DNA from: Actinomycetota bacterium
Lineage (GTDB): Bacteria; Actinomycetota; Actinomycetes; Nanopelagicales; Nanopelagicaceae
Direction of reading: 5' to 3'
DNA: 6,012 nucleotides
Assembly (NCBI GenBank): GCA_009705075.1
Contig: WLCY01000039.1
Span: 1 to 6,012 of the forward strand
Shown here: positions 1-4,846 of the stretch, piece after piece
Layout of the letters: each line of letters opens with the position of its first letter
Numbering within the stretch: position 1 is the stretch's first letter
Notes under the pieces: generated by a model
Told to the model about the DNA's origin: nothing
The model's input: only the letters and a program-made list of their open reading frames with translations
Databases searched by the model: none
Position numbers and translations under genes: made by a program

Positions 1-641
1 GCGGCTACTTCTAATCCCACTTTATGTTTGGCTGCTATGAGATCGATGACTTCTTCTCGAATCAGCGTTGAATCCATGTCGAGCAGCACAATTCGTTTAG
101 CTCGTCTAGCCAACCCGCTCTGCTCGACTGCAATATCAATCCCATTGGATTGGGCTATTTCTGCTAGCTCACGCTGAATAATTTTCAACTCATCCTCGGT
201 ACTTGAAAGAGTGACTTCAAGTTCGATCGCGGTAAGGGGATAGGAAGCGGTTCTTCTGATGCGATCAATATTGCCATTTCGTCCGGCAATTTTCGCTGCG
301 ATAGCTGCAATACCAGCCGGACGCAATTCCTGCGCCAGTACAACAATGTGCAGATTTGAACCTTTACTATCCGCCTTGGGTTCGTCAGTGAAATCTATAG
401 CTAGGTCCAAGCCAAGTTTATTGGTAGTTGTTATGAGATCTTGCTCGATTGCTTCTGCATGCGCAGCATCTAGCGATATTAGCGTTGTTAGAATCAGACG
501 GCCTCGGATTACAACCTGCTCCATATCCAAAATTGTGACGGCGAATGGTTCAAGGGTCGCAAAAAGCGCCTGCGTTACTCCGGCTGCATCAATTCCCGAT
601 ATAAGAATCAGGCCAGTATGTTGGAATTTTCCTTGGCTCAT
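1..641 (-). CDS. serB: Phosphoserine phosphatase SerB, two ACT domains plus start of HAD domain (partial)
   Basis: Hydrolyses phosphoserine to serine, the last step of serine biosynthesis, in the cytoplasm. Read on the minus strand from ATG at 641, it gives 213 complete codons before the left window edge. Two ACT-like regions (about residues 10-84 and 97-173) come before the HAD phosphatase core. The core opens with LLDMDSTLI: nucleophile Asp188, Asp190 as general acid/base, followed by REEVIDLIA. The family is known to use DxDxT for the phospho-aspartate intermediate. Two N-terminal ACT domains match the roughly 400-residue actinobacterial SerB2 type, so a little under half the protein should lie beyond the window. 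ACT domains often bind amino acids, so serine feedback is possible but not shown here. No Shine-Dalgarno precedes the ATG. A TAACCT hexamer six bases upstream suggests a leaderless mRNA. It is divergent from the ABC ATPase gene. Confidence 0.95.
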   Translation of the reverse strand, partial: MSQGKFQHTGLILISGIDAAGVTQALFATLEPFAVTILDMEQVVIRGRLILTTLISLDAAHAEAIEQDLITTTNKLGLDLAIDFTDEPKADSKGSNLHIVVLAQELRPAGIAAIAAKIAGRNGNIDRIRRTASYPLTAIELEVTLSSTEDELKIIQRELAEIAQSNGIDIAVEQSGLARRAKRIVLLDMDSTLIREEVIDLIAAKHKVGLEVA

Positions 642-647
642 CGCCCT

Positions 648-653
648 AGGTTA
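648..653 (-). promoter_or_regulatory. Putative -10 of serB (leaderless type)
   Basis: The minus strand reads TAACCT, then six bases, then the serB ATG. This fits the TAnnnT -10 pattern with transcription starting at or next to the A of the start codon. No convincing -35 is visible and no Shine-Dalgarno lies between the hexamer and the ATG. The call rests on spacing and the hexamer only. Confidence 0.4.
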
Positions 654-687
654 GCGGTTCGTTTCGTTAACTTGCTTCGGATACAGG

Positions 688-693
688 TATCTT
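688..693 (+). promoter_or_regulatory. Putative -10 of the ABC ATPase/ung operon (leaderless type)
   Basis: TATCTT matches TATAAT at four of six positions and ends seven bases before the GTG start at 701, so transcription could start at the GTG itself. The only purine-rich stretch upstream (AGG at 685-687) is 13 bases from the start, too far for a normal ribosome site. The hexamer overlaps the right arm of a perfect inverted repeat GATAC-AG-GTATC at 680-691, a possible operator. No good -35 is seen. Confidence 0.4.
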
Positions 694-700
694 TACGCCT

Positions 701-1492
701 GTGATTCCGGTACTCCAAGTTGAAAATGTAACGGTAGTCCGTGGTGGAAAAACTATCCTTGGCCCAATTACGTGGCAGGTAAATGAGAATGAAAGATGGG
801 TCATTCTCGGTCCAAATGGCGCGGGGAAATCAACGCTCTTTGCACTCTGCTCTAGTCAGATTCATCCCACATCTGGAAACCTCTATATTTTAGGTTCAAG
901 ACTTGGTTCGGTGGATGTCTTTGAACTTCGCCCAAGAATAGGTTTCATGGGATCAACAATTCTTGATCAATTTCCGGAAGATGAAAGAGTTCTTGATGTC
1001 GTCTTAACGGCGGCATACGCAATGCTCGGTAGATGGCAAGAGGCGTATGAATTATGGGATGAGTCTCGAGCTCAAGGGCTACTAACAACACTTGGCGTTA
1101 GAGAACTTGCCGAGCGGAAGTTTTTCACCTTGAGCGATGGCGAGAAGAAACGGACCCTAATTGCCCGAGCGCTTATGGCAGATCCAGAAATTTTGCTTCT
1201 CGATGAACCAGCATCCGGCTTAGATTTAGGGGGACGTGAAGATCTTTTGCGCCGATTCGATTCCTTGGCGGCAGATCCGCATTCGCCCGCCACTTTAATG
1301 ATTACGCATCACATAGAAGAGATTCCAGCAGGATCTACGCATGCGCTTTTACTCAAGGCAGGAGTTGTAATCGCAAGCGGTGAAATCAATAAGGTAATCA
1401 CTTCAGAGAACCTTTCATCAGCATATGATTTACCGATAACAGTCACTGTCGCGAATAATCGATACTCGGCAAGTGCGTCACTAATTAATTGA
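701..1492 (+). CDS. ABC-type ATPase, ModF/PhrA-like (COG1119), without a linked permease
   Basis: A 263-residue single nucleotide-binding domain. Visible motifs are Walker A GPNGAGKST (37-45), signature LSDGE (144-148) in place of LSGGQ, Walker B ILLLDE (164-169), D-loop GLD (173-175) and switch His203 in ITHHIEEIP. The expected Q-loop glutamine after IGFM (80-83) is replaced by GST, and I recall that actinobacterial relatives also lack it. The segments DVFELRPRIG (72-81) and GLDLGGRED (173-181) resemble the actinobacterial COG1119 group, annotated by similarity to molybdate-transport and photorepair ATPases. No membrane subunit or binding protein is nearby, so a transport role and its substrate are unproven. 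The GTG at 701 is the first residue of the conserved N-terminal strand and is preceded by a leaderless-type -10. The gene is divergent from serB and ends one base before ung, so the two are probably co-transcribed. Confidence 0.88.
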   Translation: MIPVLQVENVTVVRGGKTILGPITWQVNENERWVILGPNGAGKSTLFALCSSQIHPTSGNLYILGSRLGSVDVFELRPRIGFMGSTILDQFPEDERVLDVVLTAAYAMLGRWQEAYELWDESRAQGLLTTLGVRELAERKFFTLSDGEKKRTLIARALMADPEILLLDEPASGLDLGGREDLLRRFDSLAADPHSPATLMITHHIEEIPAGSTHALLLKAGVVIASGEINKVITSENLSSAYDLPITVTVANNRYSASASLIN

Positions 1493-1493
1493 A

Positions 1494-2126
1494 TTGAATC
1501 TTTTAGATCTACTCCCAGAACAGTGGAAAATAGCTCTGCCTTGCGCAAAGGATCGATTAGCCGCTATTAATCTTGCGGACGAATTCATACCCTCCAAAAA
1601 CTTGATCTTTAAAGCTCTCGAGTTGCCCATTGCAAAAATCAAAGTATGTATCGTGGGGCAAGATCCATATCCAAATCCAAGCCACGCGATGGGTCTCGCA
1701 TTTAGCGTTCCAAACACAGTTGTAAAGTTGCCTCCCACGTTAAGGAACATTTTCAAAGAGCTCGAGACTGACTTGGGAGTAATAAACCAATCTGGCGACC
1801 TTTCCAAATGGCAGGATCAGGGAGTTCTACTCCTCAATAGAGTTCTTACAACTAGTCCAGGGATTAGTCAGGGACATAAAGATTTGGGTTGGGATAAATT
1901 TACAGAAGAAATTATTCGTTACTTAGCAGCTAAACCCATTGTTTTTCTTCTCTGGGGGAGAAGTTCTGGTGCATTGGCCCCGTTCATAGCCGAGGAGAAT
2001 CTGATAACGGGTGTCCATCCGAGTCCACTATCTGCATACAGAGGGTTCTTCGGATCAAAGCCTTTTAGTGAGATTAATAGCAGATTGAATCGAATGGGAA
2101 TTAGCGAGATCGATTGGCGAACTTAG
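1494..2126 (+). CDS. ung: Uracil-DNA glycosylase, family 1
   Basis: Removes uracil from DNA as the first step of base-excision repair. The 210-residue protein carries the family-1 motifs: GQDPY (55-59) with catalytic Asp57, GLAFS (67-71), LLLN (112-115) with uracil-binding Asn115, and HPSPLS (175-180) with catalytic His175 and the DNA-intercalation loop, followed by RGFFG. The proline after GQDPY, where E. coli has histidine, is usual in actinobacteria. Length is slightly below the usual 220-230 residues, mostly at the N-terminus. The start is TTG at 1494, one base after the ABC ATPase stop; an in-frame stop at 1482-1484 rules out anything much longer. No Shine-Dalgarno is present, so translational coupling is likely. 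TAATTA (1482-1487) lies six bases before the TTG and could also support a leaderless transcript. The last 26 bases overlap the 3' end of the opposing membrane-protein gene. Confidence 0.95.
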   Translation: MNLLDLLPEQWKIALPCAKDRLAAINLADEFIPSKNLIFKALELPIAKIKVCIVGQDPYPNPSHAMGLAFSVPNTVVKLPPTLRNIFKELETDLGVINQSGDLSKWQDQGVLLLNRVLTTSPGISQGHKDLGWDKFTEEIIRYLAAKPIVFLLWGRSSGALAPFIAEENLITGVHPSPLSAYRGFFGSKPFSEINSRLNRMGISEIDWRT

Positions 2127-2790
2127 CGACAAAACCTAAGTTGGTCGCAATTGAATTGCCAATGAATAGCGCAAACATCGCGGTACCAATTCCAAGTGAG
2201 CCACCCAGCGCTGTGCCAATAATCAAAACTGTAATCTCCACACTTAACCTTGCTCGAGAAATTCTAATTCCGGTATGTCTATGGATTGAAGTCATAAGTC
2301 CGTCTCGAGGTCCTGGTCCCATTCCGCAAGTTATATAGAGAGCTGAACCTGCCCCCACCAGTCCGATTCCAATGAGTACATACAAGAGTTGCAAGAAGAG
2401 TTGATCGCGAATTTCCGGAATGTGATCAACGCCGATTTGTAGAAAGATTGCGATTATGGCGATATTCGCGACTGTTCCAAAACCAGGTCGTTCGCGCAAC
2501 GGCCACCATAGAAGTAGAACGCAGATGCTCACTAGACCAGTCGCTTCGCCGATAGACAGTGAAGTTTGGAGCGAGAGTCCCTCGGCGAGAACTACCCACG
2601 GAGAGTTTCCGATTGTTGACTGAATCAGCAAAGACTCGCCGAGGCCAAATATCGCTAATCCAGTGAATAGAACCAGAACTGTCTTTGGGTTTAAAGTCCA
2701 ACGTCCCTTGGCGGTCCATGGAGTTTGTGGGATTGTTCGAGAGGGTCTTAAGAAGTGGCCAATTTTATTGGAAAATTCACGCATATTCAC
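2101..2790 (-). CDS. YczE/YitT-like integral membrane protein of unknown function
   Basis: A 229-residue protein with a basic 35-residue N-terminal tail and about five hydrophobic segments (roughly 36-56, 81-97, 104-121, 132-153, 184-210). The motif GMGPGPRDGL (156-165) before the last helix pair is the hallmark of the YczE/YyaS/YitT group (COG2364). The biochemical role of this group is not established, although a Bacillus yczE has been linked genetically to lipopeptide production. Location should be the cytoplasmic membrane. The longest start is GTG at 2790; ATG at 2784 would remove only two residues. GTG is preferred because a TAGACT -10 ends six bases upstream, as expected for a leaderless mRNA, and neither start has a Shine-Dalgarno. 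The gene is divergent from the DUF554 gene with 36 bases between starts, and its end overlaps the ung end by 26 bases. Confidence 0.85.
   Translation of the reverse strand: MNMREFSNKIGHFLRPSRTIPQTPWTAKGRWTLNPKTVLVLFTGLAIFGLGESLLIQSTIGNSPWVVLAEGLSLQTSLSIGEATGLVSICVLLLWWPLRERPGFGTVANIAIIAIFLQIGVDHIPEIRDQLFLQLLYVLIGIGLVGAGSALYITCGMGPGPRDGLMTSIHRHTGIRISRARLSVEITVLIIGTALGGSLGIGTAMFALFIGNSIATNLGFVAKFANRSR
2120..2142. repeat. Inverted repeat spanning the ung stop codon
   Basis: AACTTAG (2120-2126) and CTAAGTT (2136-2142) form a perfect 7-base-pair stem with a 9-base loop. GCG (2117-2119) and CGC (2146-2148) could extend it across a 3-base bulge. It includes the ung stop codon and lies within the coding 3' end of the opposing membrane-protein gene. 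Neither strand has a T-run after it, so a Rho-independent terminator is not well supported. It may still slow polymerase or protect 3' ends at this convergent junction. Confidence 0.4.
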
Positions 2791-2793
2791 TGT

Positions 2794-2802
2794 TAGAGTC
2801 TA
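2794..2802. promoter_or_regulatory. Shared palindromic -10 for divergent transcription
   Basis: TAGA-G-TCTA is an odd palindrome that gives a -10-like hexamer on each strand: TAGAGT (2794-2799, plus, with TG at 2791-2792 as an extended -10) and TAGACT (2802 down to 2797, minus). Minus-strand initiation seven bases downstream falls on the G of the GTG at 2790. Plus-strand initiation near 2806 leaves about 20 bases of leader containing the DUF554 ribosome site. The best plus-strand -35 candidate is TTGGAA at 2768-2773, with a long 20-base spacer. The placement is seen in the sequence; promoter activity is inferred. Confidence 0.5.
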
Positions 2803-2813
2803 CCGAAATAATC

Positions 2814-2818
2814 GGAGG
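2814..2818 (+). promoter_or_regulatory. Strong Shine-Dalgarno of the DUF554 gene
   Basis: GGAGG lies eight bases before the ATG at 2827. It fixes that ATG as the start and contrasts with the neighbouring genes that lack any ribosome site. Confidence 0.85.
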
Positions 2819-2826
2819 TTCTACGA

Positions 2827-3561
2827 ATGTTTGTCGGATTAGGTACGGTTATAAATGTTCTGGCGATTGTTATCGGATCCGCTTTAGGAATTTTTGCTGG
2901 TGCAAAGTTTAAAGAGGAAGTTCGTGATTTAATCACGACGGCACTTGGATTTGTTACTCTAATGGCTGCAGCCGATGCACTTCGAGCACTTTGGAATCCG
3001 GCCTTCACCGATGAACTTCCAAAAGGCTGGGCAATTTTGGCCCTTCTAATCTCTCTACTTCTTGGAGCTCTGATTGGAACCGCTCTAGACATTGAGAAAA
3101 GATTGGAAGTCTTCGGAGTTAAATTGAAAAAGAGATTTGATCCGCATGGTTCGACGCCATTTGTCGATGGTTTTGTTTCAGCCTCGTTGCTTTTTGTAAT
3201 CGGTCCGATGGCAATACTTGGCTCGATAAGTGATGGTATGGGTTCGGGAATCAACTTGCTGGCACTTAAGAGCATCCTCGATGGTGTTACCTCGATCGCT
3301 TTCGCTGCAACTTTAGGCTGGGGTGTTGCAGTCTCTGCGCTTCCGGTTGGTCTCTACCAATTTGTTTGGACCGGTGTCGGTTTGGTGCTCGGCTCAGTAT
3401 TACCTGAGTATCAAATTTTAGGAATGACGGTAACGGGTGGGATATTGCTGCTTGGTATCTCGTTTCGAATGCTCAAAATAAAGCAAGTGCCAGTAGGAAA
3501 TCTCCTACCAGCACTTTTCTTGGCTCCGATAATTGCAGGTGTATTACACGCTTTTAACTAA
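2827..3561 (+). CDS. DUF554 integral membrane protein (YqgA/YdfK family)
   Basis: A 244-residue, highly hydrophobic protein with about seven or eight membrane segments (roughly 4-25, 35-52, 66-86, 117-135, then several from about 150 to the C-terminus). Family-typical stretches are visible: an N-terminal GTVINVLAIVIGSALG (6-21), ALGFVTL (39-45), the central SASLLFVIGPMAILGS, and a C-terminal VGNLLPALFLAP. Length agrees with E. coli YqgA (about 235 residues). The family sits in the cytoplasmic membrane and has no established substrate; a transport role is possible only by appearance. The start is set by the GGAGG at 2814-2818. Transcription probably comes from the palindromic divergent promoter shared with the YczE-like gene, so two unknown membrane proteins may be co-regulated. 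The 3' end contains a long palindrome (3485-3516) that probably terminates the opposing alcohol dehydrogenase transcript. Confidence 0.92.
   Translation: MFVGLGTVINVLAIVIGSALGIFAGAKFKEEVRDLITTALGFVTLMAAADALRALWNPAFTDELPKGWAILALLISLLLGALIGTALDIEKRLEVFGVKLKKRFDPHGSTPFVDGFVSASLLFVIGPMAILGSISDGMGSGINLLALKSILDGVTSIAFAATLGWGVAVSALPVGLYQFVWTGVGLVLGSVLPEYQILGMTVTGGILLLGISFRMLKIKQVPVGNLLPALFLAPIIAGVLHAFN
3485..3516 (-). terminator. Probable intrinsic terminator of the alcohol dehydrogenase gene, inside the DUF554 gene
   Basis: The arms are AAGTGC (3485-3490) with GCACTT (3511-3516) and GTAGGA (3493-3498) with TCCTAC (3503-3508), around a 4-base loop. In the minus-strand RNA the two intervening positions on each side form U-G and G-U pairs, giving an unbroken 14-pair stem. 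In the plus-strand RNA the same positions are C-A mismatches. On the minus strand the hairpin starts 48 bases after the dehydrogenase stop codon and is followed by GCTTTATTTT, a broken T-rich tail. The plus-strand side also has TTCTT after it, but there it is inside the DUF554 reading frame, where ribosomes would oppose folding. Confidence 0.6.
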
Positions 3562-3564
3562 GAT

Positions 3565-4605
3565 TTAGAATTTAGAGGCGTCAATTACGAAGCGATACTT
3601 GACATCACTCTTTACAGTGCGCTCATACGCTTCATTTATATAGTCCGGGTTAATCACTTCTATTTCGCTCACAATATTGTGCTCGCCACAGAAATTTAAC
3701 ATTTCTTGAGTTTGTGCTATTCCGCCAATCATAGATCCGGCTAACGAACGGCGCTGGGCTAAAAGAGTTGGTGTGCTTATTTCGTAGGGCTTACCTGGTA
3801 AACCAATTAACACCAAGGTGCCATCAAGTTTCAGAAGTTCGAGAAATGGTGTCAAGTCCATATCTGCAGATACCGTATTGAGAATCAAATCGAAATCCTT
3901 GGCCAATCCTGCAAGAGTTTTAGGATCTTTGGTCACAACGAAATCGTGTGCGCCCATATCTCTTGCATCTTTCTCTTTTGAAGGCGAGTGCGAGAACACC
4001 GTGGTGTGCGCACCTAGAGCTACGGCAAATTTAAGACCCATGTGCCCTAAACCGCCGAGTCCAATGATTCCAACTTTCTTTCCCTTGCCCGCGCCCCAAT
4101 TTTTTAGTGGTGAATAGAGCGTTATACCGGCACAGAGAAGTGGTGCGACGCCAGCCATATCAAGGTTTGCCGGAATGGTAACTGCGTAATCTTGGTCGAC
4201 AACGAAAGTATCGCTGTACCCACCTTGGGCCACCGTGGTTCCATCTCGCTCATATCCGTTGTACGTACCAGTCATTCCTTCAACGCAATACTGTTCAAGT
4301 CCTGCTTGGCAAGACGAACACTTACGGCATGAGTCAATAAATACACCAACTCCAATTCGATCACCGACTTTAAATTTAGTCACAGCACTTCCTACGGAAG
4401 TAACCACACCGGCAATTTCATGGCCAGGAACCATCGGAAAGATTGCAGGGCCCCACTCTTCGCGCGCTTGATGTATATCTGAGTGACAGATACCGGCATA
4501 CTCGATTTTCAAAGCAACATCCGATGGACGAATTTCTCGTCGATCGAATTGAAAAGGGACTAGAGGTTTAGAAGCTTCCAGTACTGCGTAACCTTTGGCC
4601 TGCAT
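3565..4605 (-). CDS. Zinc-dependent alcohol dehydrogenase, CAD/YahK-like, probably NADP(H)-linked
   Basis: A 346-residue medium-chain dehydrogenase that interconverts alcohols and aldehydes in the cytoplasm; the physiological substrate is unknown. Catalytic-zinc motifs are GICHSD (38-43) with Cys40, PGHE (60-63) with His62 and Glu63, and Cys158 in LLCAGIT. Cys93, Cys96, Cys99 and Cys107 form the structural-zinc cluster. The Rossmann motif GLGGLGH (182-188) is followed by FSHSPSK, the SxSxK pattern typical of NADPH-preferring cinnamyl-alcohol-dehydrogenase relatives. Full length for the family. The ATG at 4605 is chosen because AAGGAG stands just upstream and the protein begins with the family's MxAKGYAV. 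An in-frame ATG at 4662 would add 19 residues upstream of the promoter and ribosome site. It converges on the DUF554 gene with three bases between stops. Confidence 0.93.
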   Translation of the reverse strand: MQAKGYAVLEASKPLVPFQFDRREIRPSDVALKIEYAGICHSDIHQAREEWGPAIFPMVPGHEIAGVVTSVGSAVTKFKVGDRIGVGVFIDSCRKCSSCQAGLEQYCVEGMTGTYNGYERDGTTVAQGGYSDTFVVDQDYAVTIPANLDMAGVAPLLCAGITLYSPLKNWGAGKGKKVGIIGLGGLGHMGLKFAVALGAHTTVFSHSPSKEKDARDMGAHDFVVTKDPKTLAGLAKDFDLILNTVSADMDLTPFLELLKLDGTLVLIGLPGKPYEISTPTLLAQRRSLAGSMIGGIAQTQEMLNFCGEHNIVSEIEVINPDYINEAYERTVKSDVKYRFVIDASKF

Positions 4606-4609
4606 GATT

Positions 4610-4615
4610 CTCCTT
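4610..4615 (-). promoter_or_regulatory. Shine-Dalgarno of the alcohol dehydrogenase gene
   Basis: AAGGAG on the minus strand lies four bases before the ATG at 4605. The spacing is slightly short but the match is strong, and it decides the start against the longer in-frame ATG at 4662. Confidence 0.8.
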
Positions 4616-4623
4616 TTTAGCGT

Positions 4624-4629
4624 TTTATA
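4624..4629 (-). promoter_or_regulatory. Putative -10 of the alcohol dehydrogenase gene
   Basis: TATAAA on the minus strand matches the -10 consensus at five of six positions and predicts a start near 4617, leaving about 12 bases of leader that hold the Shine-Dalgarno. The -35 position (about 4647-4652) has no good match to TTGACA, which suggests help from an activator. Confidence 0.5.
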
Positions 4630-4660
4630 ATTGATGTCCTTACGACCTTGCACATGCCTC

Positions 4661-4682
4661 AACCTTGGTGTGGTCTAAGGTT
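4661..4682. repeat. Inverted repeat upstream of the alcohol dehydrogenase promoter
   Basis: AACCTT (4661-4666) and AAGGTT (4677-4682) are perfect 6-base arms around a 10-base centre. A further ACCTTG half-site at 4645-4650 is a direct repeat of the one at 4662-4667, 17 bases apart. The repeat lies just upstream of the weak -35 and is centred about 54 bases before the predicted start, a position usual for an activator site. It also lies six bases after the tRNA 3' end and could fold in that transcript, but no T-run follows, so a terminator reading is weaker. Confidence 0.4.
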
Positions 4683-4687
4683 GTTTG

Positions 4688-4771
4688 TGTCCGAGAGGGG
4701 ACTTGAACCCCTAATCCCTTGCGGGAACTAACACCTCAAGCTAGCGCGTCTGCCAATTCCGCCACCCGGAC
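4688..4771 (-). tRNA. tRNA-Leu (anticodon GAG)
   Basis: The 84-base minus-strand sequence folds as a class II tRNA. The acceptor stem pairs GTCCGGG (4771-4765) with CTCGGAC (4695-4689), with one G-T pair. The D-arm contains GGCGGAATTGGCAGACGC. The anticodon stem pairs CTAGC with GTTAG around the loop TTGAGGT, placing anticodon GAG at 4735-4737. A long variable arm follows (CCCGCAAGGG core), then the T-arm with GGTTCAAGTCC. The discriminator is A, as expected for leucine. CCA is not encoded. It reads CTC and CTT leucine codons. Confidence 0.95.
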
Positions 4772-4798
4772 AGGTGTGAAAACTTTCTGCTTGGCTGA

Positions 4799-4828
4799 AC
4801 GATACCAATTGCGCGGGTTGGTTCACAA
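4799..4828 (-). promoter_or_regulatory. Putative promoter of tRNA-Leu
   Basis: On the minus strand TTGTGA (4828-4823, four of six to TTGACA) is followed after 18 bases by TATCGT (4804-4799, four of six to TATAAT). Initiation near 4792 would leave a leader of about 20 bases before the mature tRNA 5' end at 4771. The region also lies immediately upstream of the divergent M20 peptidase gene. Two CAATTG sites (4806-4811 and 4826-4831) are 20 bases apart here. Confidence 0.45.
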
Positions 4829-4846
4829 TTGAGGCAAGATAGGAGA

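Noticed and set aside
259..654. 131-codon plus-strand open frame
   Set aside because: It is antisense to serB, whose ACT domains and DxDxT motif are clear; the translated sequence is low-complexity Ser/Ala/Arg with no recognisable family.
1481..1807. Minus-strand open frames opposite the ABC ATPase and ung
   Set aside because: They are antisense shadows of genes with complete catalytic motifs and have no ribosome site or family resemblance.
2426..2719. 97-codon minus-strand open frame inside the YczE-like gene
   Set aside because: It is an alternative frame of the same strand; the hydrophobic frame carries the GMGPGPRDG motif and regular membrane segments, while this one does not.
3818..4471. 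Plus-strand open frames opposite the alcohol dehydrogenase
   Set aside because: They are antisense to a complete dehydrogenase with both zinc sites and lack start signals or recognisable domains.
4606..4662. Longer alcohol dehydrogenase start at ATG 4662
   Set aside because: The extra 19 residues are basic and atypical for the family, and would be encoded across the -10 and the AAGGAG that serve the ATG at 4605.
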